From Melanocharis versteri (taxonomy: Eukaryota > Chordata > Aves > Passeriformes > Melanocharitidae): a stretch of DNA of 64,000 nt. Below are positions 30,011 to 43,095 of the stretch, one piece after another (the first letter of the stretch is position 1; the number at the start of each line of letters is the position of its first letter). The notes below the pieces were generated by a model, which made no database searches, was not told the origin of the DNA, and saw nothing but the letters and a program-made list of their open reading frames with translations. The stretch lies in NCBI GenBank assembly GCA_013397845.1, contig VZTG01001029.1, forward strand, positions 770,788-834,787, in the 5' to 3' direction. The translations under genes were made by a program, and so were the position numbers.

Positions 30011-33000
30011 AATTGTAAATACTCACACTTATAAGACTGCAAACATATTAGGTAAAACTGGGCTTAATTTACAAGTTCTCCGTTGTGCAGAATAACACAG
30101 CATATGCTATAGCTGATGGATAATCTATCACTGTCACAGAACAGCAGTGGAAACAAAGCTTTATGACATTTAGCACTGCCATGGAGATGTACACTGATTA
30201 ATGCAAAGTCACCTACAGTGACGAATTATACTTCTTTTAAACTGCAACGTTATCGATGAGATTTGTAAATACAAGCTTCAGACTGAAATTTTAATATTTT
30301 ACATAACTGGGTGATTTATAAAAACTGATTAAACACCTCAAAAGGGGAATTAAACTCAAAAACTCCTACAAATGTATAATTTACAGATACATATGTACAA
30401 GCCATTAACATAATAAAAATGTTATGAATTATATAAACCTAAAAGAGGCCCTTCCAAACAGCTACATGAAAGTCCTAGCACAGACACATAACTTCATATA
30501 GTTTCTGCTTGTTTTGGTATCTTAACTATAGCTTGCAAAAACATAGCTGCAATGTTATGAAGCTGCACTTGTGCCAGTCTAGATTTTTCAGATCAAAGGG
30601 TTCTTGCGGCAAAACACAACTGATGTGGTCTCAAAGACTTCATTAACTCCAGATGTGGGGAAATAGCCAGCCAATTCCACAAAAGGAGTGAGTCTCTTTT
30701 AGTTACAATCAGAACTACCCACAAATTAAAACCAGGCCTCTGATGTCATCTGATCACCTGCAGATGAGCGGCGGGTTTTTTCTGGTTAATGACCTAATCA
30801 CAGTTTTTATGTTGCGTTACTACAAACAAAATCTAAAAGCAAAGGAGAATTTTTACTAAAATTAACCCAAAGTCTATGAGATGCAAAATACAAAGGTTTT
30901 AAATAAGAAAGTTGACAAAAAGAATGAAATTTTATTTTTAAGTGGGGAAGCAATGCACCAGGGCAAGTGGTCTGTTCACTCTGAAAGGCCCACAGGCACT
31001 GGGACCCCTACCCAGCCAAACGTACCCCTGAGGCTGCTGGCATAGCTGTGCAGCGGCTCCCCAGTAGGACTCTGTCCTACTTAAAGGGCTTTCTCTTCTG
31101 CAACAGCTGAGTAAGGCAGTTAAAAATATGACGTGGCTGCTCAAGACGGCCTCTTTTAGCTATTAAATTGATAACACTGACATCCAGGAGGCATCAAACC
31201 AGTTTTTCCTGGCTGACATTCCCACTAAGACAAGGGAGGAATACTGTTAAAAGGTCAGCCTGTTTGCAGTCTCCTTGAAGAGGGCTGTCTCCAGCAGGTA
31301 GAAGAGGAGCCCATCTCTAACCCCCTCAAAAGCACAGTGCCCAAAGGCACCGAACGTGTCTCCATGCTGACAAGCAAAACACTCTCCCATTATGAATGGG
31401 AAATTCCCTTCTGATAAACACAAGCCAAAACCAGTTTTTTCACATGACTTATCAAGCCTTGGACTCGACTTTTTTGGAGCTGTGCTAATATATACATCAA
31501 TCCTAACACTGCAGTGCTCCTGAAGGGTTGATAGCCTCCGCTGAGGCAAGCAGGACAAAAAAGTTGCAGAGGACATCAAGTCAGAAACCCACATCAGTCT
31601 CTCCTGCACCCTGAATTGGTTTACGTTTCTCCAGCAGGAAAGGCAGGATGACAACTCAGATTTCTTTATGAGGGGTACTGGTGGGAGCTGACTTCAGAAT
31701 AGAGCTGAGGAGACATTAGCTGTACAAAATCAGGTTTAACCAAAACAAAAGCACCATTGCAGTTCTGAAATCTGCCTTGGTGATTAACACAGGTAATGAA
31801 CACTACTGTGAAACTTATATGGACCTAACAGATCTAAAACATTTCAAATATTACTCACTGTTGCATCTGTTTACTAATACAAGTGCCAATAACATCAACA
31901 GTAATTTGAAGATCTGGGTTTACCAAATTTTATGCTAAATAAAACTTTCAAGTCTCGTTCTATAAATGCATTTAATAAATATAACACTTGGAGTCCTCCT
32001 GTTGGCATCCATCCTCTCAGGCAATTTTCCTGTTTCAAATTCTTAAATATTTATCAATGTTTAAAATTAATGTTAAAAGCAGATTAAAAAAATAGCAGTG
32101 AAGCAACCAAACTTACTTCCGATGAGCTCATGCGATCTCAAGACCAAGGCTCCCATCACACACACTGTTTATGAAATTATGAATTATGTTACTCATTTAA
32201 GCATAGTTATTAGCAATTCTTGGAAGTTCAGGAAAATATTTGTCAAGCTGCTTGAGACAGAATTTTTTGAAACCAGTAAAGATGAATAACCTATTCTGTA
32301 GCTTGTAAACTCTGCTAAGTAGTCTATCTGCATTCCATCAGCATCAGTCATGCAAGTGCGCACTGATGAATGATTTGTACATGTGGCAAGACTTTACAGT
32401 GTATTATCTGCAGGTTTTGTAGCAAAAGCTAATTTTGCTGAAAGGCAGTTCTAGGAAAAGGAAACTTGTTTTCATGTTTATTGTATTTCTGACAAAATCA
32501 TATACTAAAACTTTAGGAATGCAGAATGTTAACTACAGTTTTCCATACTCCTCTTTACAGCAAGACAGAAGCTTCAAAAAAAAACCCCAACCAAACCCAA
32601 GATCCAGTCTAAATTCTTGTTTAGCTGATATTTAAGCAAGATGATGAAATGAAGAGCCCTAGTGTACAAAGTCAGTATAACCATATCCTCAATGATACTT
32701 TTGTTTCCAATACCAGGTGTAAAGGTCCATGTATTTAAAAAACTCTTCTCACCATCCAGAATGAAAATAAAAGGCTCCTTTAAGAGAACAGTCCTGTCTG
32801 CAAATCAAACTGTATTTTTTAAGGATGGTATAAAATTCAAACTTCTCAGAGTAGCTAAACTGAATTCCATCTTAAATAAATGTTTATGCAGTTTAGGCAT
32901 GCTATACATGCCTATTTGGGTATTTTTGAAATGCAGAATCCCACTGTAAGGATACATAGCACAAGTACTTCCTAGCTTCTTCCCTAGGGAATGACAACTT

Positions 33001-36000
33001 TAAAGTTACGTTAAAAAGCGAAAGGCAAACTTAGCAAAAATCTCAAATTCAGTATAGAGAGATCTTCCGGTCTGCTTTGCTTTTCTATCATTATTATTAG
33101 TAGTAGTTTTTATTTTTATTGTAGTGTGAACTAGAGAGGGTAGGAAAAAGAAGGTAAGGCAGCAAAAGCAACATTAGAAAGAAATACGTATTTATATACT
33201 GCTTGAAGATTCTTTTTATATTTTATTTCCTAAGCAAAATCTCTTTACCACACTCTTCAAACCATGCTGTCACTAATGGACACATGCAACTACGTCTTCA
33301 AACATTCCTGATTAAATTAAGATTTTCAGGAAACAAGAACCAGAACAGTTGAAACTACTCGGCCTGTTTCTTAACCTGTTCCCTGTACTTCACAAGGCTG
33401 CTTGAGCTGTGGGAGGAAGCTCCAGCACCAGCACTGCCCCTGGACACACGCAGCAGTGGACACAGGCCATCTTTTCCAGCTGTCCCTCTCCTCTCTGAAC
33501 CCACTCTCTGGTTCTGCACCTCCAGCACAGACCATTGTATTTCTCCCGCACGTGCTAATGGAGCCAAGGCACAGAGCAAACGGGGCGTGTTCTGAGAAAC
33601 ACAGATCTGCCCCACACAGCACCTGAGCCCATCCCCGACTGCTGTCGCGCGCCCAAGGAAACGGACACAACCTTTGCTTTAAAGCATTAATAAAGCTTGT
33701 GGCAGACAAGACACCCTTCTGGCAGGGGACCACTGCTCAGCAGACTGGCAGTTCAACCCAATGGTGTGGAGCAGGGAAAACTCTCTTGGGCTGATGAATT
33801 GTAACTCATCGTTTTTCAGTAGGATGGGGAGGGGAAAGAAAAGGGCAAGAAACAGAAAGAAAATAAAAATCCAGCTGACCAGTGCTTACTACCTGTCTTT
33901 ATTCAATGTCCACAGCCGTGTACCCCTAGAGATTTTCCAGATGATCTTATATTTGTCCTGACTCACAAATGTTAGCTTTGACCTTGTGTAAGTTGCTGTG
34001 GGCAGCATATGGTACAGAACAGCTTTAATTGTACCTTCCTCCCTGTGTACTAGCTGGCCCAATACTAATAAAAGCAAAATTGAATCTTAGCACCTGGTTG
34101 CTCCAAAATTTACAAACTGAAAACATTTTCCATGGAGGTTAGAAGCCTAAGTCCATTATTTATTGCATAACAGGCACAGCAAGGCATGCTGTCATGTCAT
34201 CTGAGCATCACGCAGGATTGTTAACATGTTTCACTCTACTCTAACGCCGAGAGTGACGGCTGCACGACAGGAATTGCTGCACTAAAAAATCCCCAAATAC
34301 ACCCAGCTCTCCCCACACCTGTGTATTTGTTCATCTACACACATGTGCTCATCAGCAACATGTTTATAAAAAGCTTCTTACACACTCAAAATTCTCAAGG
34401 AAGAAAGTATTTTCTCAAAAAAAATCCCAGTGTAAGCTAGTTCACCAAAAAGCAAATCACAAAGCACTACACATATGCAAAATACCTATATCTCCTGACA
34501 TTTTTTTCATCCTTTTTAAACAGGCATTGTAGAAATCTACTGTAAGAGATGCAGCTTCTCCACTTTGGAGAAGGGCTCAATCTCAGCCTATGACGAGAAA
34601 AATAAATATTTATTCAATAATAAAAAATACTTGTACACAGACTGGTATATTAAATCAACTCATAAAATGCACAAAAAAAATCAATAAAGTGCATATATCC
34701 ACAAATCTATTCTCATATGAAATAGTAGTAATAGGCGATACAAACTAAAATATAATCAGTATTTTTTTTAATAAAATTATTTTGGTGATAACTGACACAT
34801 TACTGTATTGCCATCTATATTAAAATAATTCTACAGTACATTCAGAAAGTATCTAATTTATTCCTATACTTCTAGGTGAACCGAAAACAGTGGAAATTAT
34901 GCAAGTCTATTTTACTCTGTAAGCACAAAGATGGTATCAAACTCCTATTAAATATTATTTTGGTACTGTTGCACTTCCTAAAATCTAAACAAAAAGGCCA
35001 CAGTGAATGAAGAAGTTTGCCTAATTATTCATTAATTAAAAAAAAAGAATAAAATAAAAATACAAAGAGGCATAATTTACATTTGTGCTATTATCTCTGC
35101 CTAAATATTTTTGCAGCTTTATTTTTAATGGATTTTGATTATTTGGGGGGGTGAGGTCTGCAGCATGGCTCTTAAATGAAAGAGAAGATAAAACTTTATT
35201 GACAGAAACAATTTTGAAGTATAGTTTTAATTTTTTTTCTAAAAGCTCTATATGAAAATGTTGTAAGCTTTCCTTAAACTGAAAGTCTTTTCTGTATGTC
35301 AACAGGTGAAGGACAAAAAAAAAAAACAAAAAAAAGAAAAACCAGTCTATGTCTAGTGCAGGGCAAGTTATTTATTTTCTTTATGAAACAGATAAAGTCT
35401 TTTTTCTTCTTGATTTGAAGGGGATTCTTGAAATACGTATTTTTTCCTATAGCACCTATTACACATAACAGTAAAATTTTACTCCTTAGCAAGGGATTTG
35501 TATTAAACCACTACTTATCACTTTCACGGGTCCTTCCTAAAACATACAGAAATTACAAAAATTGAACTTCTTTTAACTGTAAAAGCCCCTAATTTATATT
35601 TCAGGCTTTTAACATATGTGTCAGTCCCCATCGAACCATTTATTGGGGTGCTCGGATGCTTGGTTTTCAGCATAATATTAAGCTTTGTTTTGGCTTACAA
35701 ATTAAAGAAGCTGAAAAGACCAAAACATTTTTAACAAAAAGTTTAAACCATGCATTTTCTACATGTGATTTCTCACTTATTTTGTGAGTAAATAAATCAG
35801 ATTTATATCCATTAGCAGGTATCAAGCTATGTCAACATCCAAAATCTAATACGATTATCTAAATAAAAATCTCCAACTTGAACCATGAGGTTCATACTAT
35901 CAACTACTAATTTATCAAACAATACAAGTAAAAGCACTAAGACATCAGAATTAGGGTATGTACTGTTCTCTCACTGTGGAAAGGTTCATACAAAGATTTG

Positions 36001-36801
36001 GCATACACACCAAGAGGTGTGCTTCAAAAACTAACACAAAAACCAATCCCACAACTCCACATAACCTCCTTATGTATATTTAAATTAGTAATTTAGGCCA
36101 ACGTGCAGTATTCCTAGGAGAAACACTGGTAAAAGTTACTAGGAGGTTTTTAAGAAAAAATTAAATAAAACCTTGGGCAACATGATATAGGATGATCATA
36201 TGATTTGTCATCTATTTACTAAGTTTTCAAGCTCATAAAGGTCACCTCTGACCCATAACAGGCACATGCTATCAATTTTCAAGCCATGCCCTCCTACAGT
36301 ACCAGCACTTCCATCTACTATATGCCTGGAAATACTTAATAAGATCAAAGCCTTTTTTCCTGCTACAAGAACAAAGAGAAATGTTGTAATAGAGTGATCT
36401 GTGCTCTAGAAAGAATAAAATCAAAACTCCATGCAAGTTATATTCCCTTTGCTTCAGGGGTATTGTATAGTTAATTTTACTTAAGTCTTATATATATCTT
36501 CACATAAAACTTCAAACAGATTGTTTTAGCCTAGAAGCAGACATGAAAGAAAAATCATTTCATATTTGAGAGACAGCTGGCATTTATACCAAAGGAAATG
36601 AAATAGAGACCAAGCGATTTTACTGATTCCCCAACCTCTCCTCCAGTGTCTTTGCTGTTATTCAAGAAGCTCATACACAGCGTCTTTTAAGAATATAAAG
36701 ATGCATAATTTAATTACCATTGAACAAAAATCTTGGCAAAAAAAAAGTTTACTAACGAGAGCAAAACTCACACAGGCCCACGGGAGGTGGACCAGCAATA
36801 A

Positions 36802-36836
36802 AGAAACAAAACAAAACAAAACAAACAAAAAAAAAA
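36802..36836. repeat. (AAAAC)n-type simple repeat
   Basis: Runs of AAAAC/AAAC units are followed by a run of ten A. This is low-complexity sequence. Confidence 0.8.
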
Positions 36837-37129
36837 GCCACAAAAAAGATCAGTATCAGCATCTCCCCTTTTCCTACTTAATACTATTTTTATAACAGAA
36901 GAAAGCCAAAACCACATACAACATAAACAGACTGAAAGAAACACACCGTTGTTAATTTACCATCGTATGCTAATTTCTGCACACAAAAATCAGAACTGCG
37001 GTTCTAATTTAAAAATTAGAAGTATCTACCACGAAACAGAAATACCCCGTTCAATTTCCACAAAGTTAAATCCACAGAGAAGAGATTTTTTTTTCCTCCG
37101 GAATCGGCATTCCCCCCCTCCTCCCGTGT

Positions 37130-37760
37130 TTGCGGGATTTGATGATCCCGAAGTCCCGCGGCGAGCGCCCGGCGCGGGCAGGGCAGCGCTGGCGGCCGGC
37201 CCGGTGCGCGCTCTGCCCNNNNNNNNNNNNNNNNNNNNNNNNNNNNNNNNNNNNNNNNNNNNNNNNNNNNNNNNNNNNNNNNNNNNNNNNNNNNNNNNNN
37301 NNNNNNNNNNNNNNNNNNNNNNNNNNNNNNNNNNNNNNNNNNNNNNNNNNNNNNNNNNNNNNNNNNNNNNNNNNNNNNNNNNNNNNNNNNNNNNNNNNNN
37401 NNNNNNNNNNNNNNNNNNNNNNNNNNNNNNNNNNNNNNNNNNNNNNNNNNNNNNNNNNNNNNNNNNNNNNNNNCGGGAGCCGCAGGGAACCCGCACATGG
37501 GCACGTCCTGAGCCCTGAGATAATCGTCTGCTTTTTGTTTTAATTAAATTAGAGCACTTGTGGCCGTGCAGACGCAGCTCGATGCAGCCCCAGCCACACG
37601 GCCATCTGGCTCTGCCTAAAGTTGCTTCCAACTTTCGCAAACGCTTCCCAAAGGCGCTGGGAGCGAGTCCCATGGGAAACCCGTGCACCCAGCGGCTCCG
37701 GGCCCCTCCGAGCAGGGCAGCCTGGGGCAGGGAGTGACCCTGACACAGAAAACACCTATA
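37130..37760. promoter_or_regulatory. TCF12: CpG-rich block interrupted by assembly gap; candidate internal TCF12 promoter
   Basis: Dense CpG sequence flanks the gap on the low side (CCGAAGTCCCGCGGCGAGCG near 37148) and moderately GC-rich sequence flanks it on the high side up to about 37750. It sits within the intron that in mammals contains the alternative HEBAlt promoter. GC-extreme promoter DNA is a common cause of dropouts in bird short-read assemblies. The assignment as the internal promoter, with the first exon hidden in the gap, is inference. Confidence 0.4.
37219..37473. other. Assembly gap (255 N)
   Basis: 255 undetermined bases in the middle of a CpG-rich block. Open frames drawn through it are meaningless. 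The stated length may be an estimate. Confidence 0.99.
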
Positions 37761-37776
37761 CAAGGTGCTTGGCTTT

Positions 37777-37795
37777 AAAAAAAAAAAAAAAAAAA
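37777..37795. repeat. Poly(A) tract of 19
   Basis: An uninterrupted A run at the edge of the CpG block. No retroposed gene body was recognised next to it. Confidence 0.9.
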
Positions 37796-40700
37796 GAAAA
37801 TATTGTCACTTTATGGAATCATCCAAAATCCATCTCTAAGACAGGGTGTACAAACTATAAGGAAGGATTCTCTTGGAAACACAAGTCCAGGGTCCATTTA
37901 TATTGTATAATACATGTTCGTACGAATAAAGCACATGTATGCCCATACAAGACAGGCAGAGACAGGGGGAGGACCCCAGCAACTTTGGCACATCACAAAA
38001 ACGAGAATTATTCAATACAGCAAACAGGCCGCAACTTCCAGCACAGAGATCCCTCAATATTTGCAAACTATCAATGCCTGGTAGCCCTTTTTGCTTTCTT
38101 CACTGAGCAGCGGCATTAACTAACATTAACTCTTAAAGAGGCGTACATTTTTTTATTTTCTACAAGCGAACACAGCTGGTTATTAACTGAGCTTCTGCTA
38201 AGTCACATACCGACTTCAATCCAGGAAAAAAAAGGTTAACATACAACCACATTTCTCCACCTCTAGTTGTGTCTACTGCCAATGCTGTGAATTCTCCCTG
38301 CCTTCCTCCTGACAAAAGCAGGAAAGTATTTCAGGATAAGGAAAAAAAATGGGTAAAGTTCAATTCAGCCATTTACAGGGAGAGAAAGCAAGTTGCAGAA
38401 GTCTGGTTCATTCTGCCAAGCACCTCGTGTGTCAATGAAACCCTCTGAACTAAAAAGATCCACAAGGGTGATAAACTGACTGCAGCTGAATACTACGATC
38501 AGATAAAAATCTCTGTATAATGTCCATTATCTCAGGACATAACTACTGTAGTGTCTATAAATATACAGAATATATACACACTGACAAAAAATATTCACAT
38601 CTCAAGCTTCATATGCTTTTTCAGTGAACTCTCCCAGTCAATTAGACTTCCGTGCTCAGAGTATGTTGGCAAATACATCCTGAAGTTTCCATCTGCTGAA
38701 GAACACTTGCATTTTTACTGCAAGTCAAACTACGCATCCAGAACTGTTTAACTATGCAGCAAAGCTAATGATATCGGAACCGAACTCCTCTCCAATACAA
38801 AAGGCATAGCAGCAGCAGCTGCAAAAAAGAACATCACTATACTGCAGACTATTAAATTGCCAGGCCTGCAGAGTGACTGGCAGCTTCCTTCTTCCCTAGG
38901 GACCACAAAGACCCATTTCAGTCCCCAGAGAGTCCGTAAGAAGCTTTGATTTGCAGCTAACAATGCCATTCCTTAAAGCTTCTCACTAATGTTCAGGACT
39001 CTACAGATGAGACATGCTAAAAGATCTCCAGATCTTTGCATGTGCTACTTCTCATAGTGCGCTAGATTAAAAACATTACTTCAGACTAATGTACAACTTA
39101 TAAAAAAAACCTAAACACTGGAAAAGGCACTTTCAGCTTACAGACTTGAAGTAGTAAGAGAACCCTTAAAAAAAAATTAATTTTAGCATGCAAACTTCTG
39201 AAACACTAGAAGTACCTCCAGGGTAACTGCAGTCAGTTCTTTGAAGTAGACTATCACCAACACAGTTGTAATTGCTACTGCACCTCCATGCCCACATGCC
39301 CAGTTTTCAAAATAGTTGTATTAGAGATGAAGAGCATGATCAAGCTCCCTCTCAAATAATAACCATTATCCACCTATATACAAGCAATTGGAAAAATGTT
39401 AAAAACATCAAGCAGAAAAACTTAACTTGACTGTGTAGCATTGGTGGGAGGCTGCTCTGTGTACAGCTGCCCTACACTTGTACAGAGCAACGTAACAAAA
39501 AATATATAGGTAATATTAACCAGCAATGTTTACTAACACTACGAACATTTATCAGTGGAAGTAAATCATTAACCTTGTTCACCACCACATCGGTAAGACA
39601 AAAGCAACAATATGATCAATAAAACTGAGGAATGCTATTGCAAATGTCTGTTTGTAGACAAACTGCTCCCTCCATAATGAGTCACTAAATGAATTTGCTC
39701 CTGAGTTACTTCCCCACAAATCAAAAGGATAACAATTGCATTTTACCGAAAAGGAAATTATTTGTCCTACACTCAATTACGTCATTGGGAATAAAATCTT
39801 GAGTGCCCAATGCTTGAAACATATCACTGTATCTGCTCTACATTTACTGTACGAAAACATTGTTTCTCACATTTGTTACATTGATTCACCATACAGGATC
39901 AGGCCATAATTCCATCAGCATATCAAACTTTAAACCACAGAAGTTTACTTCTGCCAGGATAAAATATGAACCTAAAATGGAAGAATTTGAAAGACTGCTG
40001 AAAAAAATGCTATGTTGTTAGCAAAAACTCTGTATTTGCAGGAACTGCTACCAGATAACTATTCCAAAAGCTCCTGAAGTCCAAAGCAAGTTTTTGTTTT
40101 GTGGTTGCAATTTTTCTAATCCTCATTTAAACCAAGCAACAGCTGCTCTGAAATTTGTTTTCTTAAGAGAATCATGTTACAGTGAAATGAATCATAGCTG
40201 GATCAGCGATACTGTACAGGGTACAGTTGTTTACTCCATTTTTCCTTGGTGACAAGTCAAGGGTTAATCTTATGACTCAGCCTGACAAAACAAGTCAGCT
40301 GGAGACAGGGCCAATTTTTTAAACTTGATTTCAGACAGACATGCCGTCAGCAGAGGAGCACTGAACTGACATGCACTTTGTAGCCCGAATTGTTTCCACT
40401 CATGACCCTGCAGTGTGTGTCAAAAACAATAAACTGCCTGTTCCTAAAGTATGTAAAGAGATTATGAAAGCTGAGGCAGAGTGAAATACTGACCTAAAAA
40501 TAAACGAAGCTACCTGTAAGAGAATATTTTCAAAGATGATTTTAACACTAAGAGATTTTGTGAATGAACCACATGTTCTCCCTGAAAACAAACTTTTATG
40601 TGAAATACATTTTTGTTCAACTTGTCAGAGCCACAATGCAAATACACAATACAGCATGTGTAATTCATCATTTGAATTTATAAAAAATAAACATAATTTC

Positions 40701-42694
40701 TACAGATCACTGAACGTTATACCGTATGAAAGACAGTTATATAACTGTCTCAACAGATGAGAGCCATTTTCTAGTCAAATGTATTCCACAAAACTGAAAT
40801 ATCAAAATGCTTTAAAAAGGTTAATGCCTTTCATCAGAGTTTTGTTATTTTAGATGTGTCTGCTCTAACACAAAAAGCACCAAATCTTTTTAAATTATGT
40901 GCTACTAGAAATTAAAGCTCCTCTTTCACCAACAAAAGCAACTGTGATGTGTAAACCCAAGGATCAAGTATCTCCTTGTGGAGAGTTAGCTTCAGTCTCG
41001 TTGAAAACAAAACAGTAACATGGTGAGAGCCCAACCCTGCTTTCATTGAGGAAACCAGATCTTTTGTTCTTACCAATTTCCATTAATTTCTTAGGGGCTA
41101 GGCTAACCTTCTAGCTTTGGAAATAAGGCAAAGACAACTGCCCTAACTCTCTCCTTTCCACCCTACACTGTCCAAGGCTAGAACTTCTTATCAATTTCAA
41201 CCACATTCAACAGAGGAACAGAAGTTTCACAAGTGATAAAGTTCTTATCAGTTCTAAGAAAACTGGAACCTGAACAGGAGAGACAGACTCAAACTGATAC
41301 AGAACAACCTGTTGCTAACTAAAATATACATGGCAATTTTGAGCTGCTTGTCCAGCAAAAATTCTATACATCTTAGAACTCCCAATATAACTTATTTTAA
41401 AGCCAAACATTTATGATGATTAACTATAGCAAAGCCAGAGTTAGGACCATTGCTAACCCATGCATTCAGTATGCTGCATAATGTAGCTGTCAGAACAGAC
41501 AAGATTTCAAGCCGTAAGAAAGAAACCTGGCAGTTTTCAGGGGAAAACACAATGCTTATTATACTGTCCTCTATGTAATTCATCAGCTAAGTAAATGTTA
41601 ATTTATTTTAAAATCCTGGAAGGATAACCTTCTGTGTTAACCAACCACTAAGCATGCTGCTCAGCAGAGATGGAGCAGATGAGCTGTATGGAAGGCAATT
41701 TAAAATAACCCAGTAGACTAAATTTCATAGGCAATCCCTCCTGCCAATATCCAAAGGACGAGGTTTTAAGCAAATTAATTTACTAATCTACACAAGAGCT
41801 AAAATAGTTTGGTGGTTTTCCTTTTCAAAGGGTTTGTCTTTAACTGCACATTTAACATTCATGTTACTATAATCAGGGAAAAAGTAAGAGTTTGAAGGGA
41901 TAGAGAATAGACAGTAAATACTAATTAAATGGATATTAATTGCTATCCACTACTTTTGCCTTGCAGTAGTACAAGGTTGAGGGACGGTTGTTGGGGTTTT
42001 TGTTGCTGATTTGGGCTCTTTTTTTTCTGCAAAAAAGTCCAGTTATCTCTGGCAGGTATGGATAAAAAAACGATTATTTCTTTAATAGGAAACTGTAGCT
42101 AGGACTTTTCTGTTTCAGTAGTTCTCCAAATAATAATGAATTTATTCGATGTCCAAGTTGAATTTATCCAATTTTATGAGATATATAGGTTATTACACAA
42201 ATATTTTCTTGGAATGGGAAGAATGAGGAAAAAAGTGCTGAATATCCCATTCTTCAGAATCAATCACAAAATAATTTCTTAAAGGAAGTTTTAAAATTTG
42301 TTTCAAAACCATTCAAATATAACTTTGATAGGATATTGCTCAAGTTCAGAAAGTTCTATTATTTTGCTGGAAATGTAAAGCGCTTACAGTTTGAAAGCCT
42401 CTATGGGAAGGTCTTAACTAGCCATATCTGCATTAAAAAGTAAACAAACATGTTTATTATCCTGAGGCAATAAATTATCCTATCAGAAGCCAGATACTCA
42501 TCACAATATGTGCTAAAAACGTACCCAATCCAGAAGCCTATACAGGCCTTAATAGAGTTTCAAACCCTGGGATGAATTAGCAAGGCTCTTACTGAAACTC
42601 GCAGAAGACTACCTGAGTCGCAGATCTCTTCCATCGCCTCCAGATGGCCAAGGCAGTGCCAGCGAGCAGCGGCGCGGTGCCGCGGGGTCCCTCT

Positions 42695-43070
42695 GCCGGC
42701 CCGGCCCGGCCCGGGGATTCCCTCCCTGTCCCGGTGTGCCCGGTCCCGGTGTGCCCGGCCCGGGGATTCCCTCCCGGTCCCGGTGTGCCCGGCCCGGCCC
42801 GGCGCAAAGCGGAGTGGGGATTCCTAGCCCGGTCCCGGTGTGCTCGGCCAGGCCCGGCCCGGCGCAGAGTGGAGCGGGGATTCCCGGCCCGGTCCCGGTG
42901 TGCCCGACCCGGAGCGGAGCGGGGATTCCCTCCCGGTCCCGGTGTGCCCGGCCCGGCCCNCAGCCCGGAGCGGAGTGGGGATTCCCGGCCCGGTCCCGGT
43001 GTGCCCGGCCCCGAGCGGAGCGGAGCGCGGATTCCCGGCCCGGTCCCGGTGTGCCCGGCCCGGCCCTGCG
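42695..43070. repeat. GC-rich minisatellite, about seven units of 45-60 bp
   Basis: Each unit contains GGGGATTCCC (or a one-base variant) followed by CCCGGTCCCGGTGTGCCCGG. The decamer starts at 42713, 42762, 42816, 42876, 42921, 42977 and 43027, giving spacings of 49, 54, 60, 45, 56 and 50 bp. Unit length is not a multiple of three and varies, so the long open frames crossing it on both strands are artefacts. One N lies at 42960. Confidence 0.93.
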
Positions 43071-43083
43071 CTTGCCCCAGCGG

Positions 43084-43095
43084 CCTGCAGGGGGC
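43084..43095 (+). promoter_or_regulatory. CTCF-like motif
   Basis: CCTGCAGGGGGC, in the context CGGCCTGCAGGGGGCTGC, matches the CTCF core (CCASYAGRKGGC) at 11 of 12 positions. It abuts the minisatellite. Binding is inferred. Confidence 0.4.

Noticed and set aside
33360..33740. GC-richer patch with an AATAAAG on the plus strand, considered as a solo LTR
   Set aside because: No clear TG...CA termini, target-site duplication or known LTR signature could be seen.
36949..37763. Open frames of 137-245 codons running through the N block
   Set aside because: Most of the length is undetermined bases; the flanking residues resemble no TCF12 exon or other protein.
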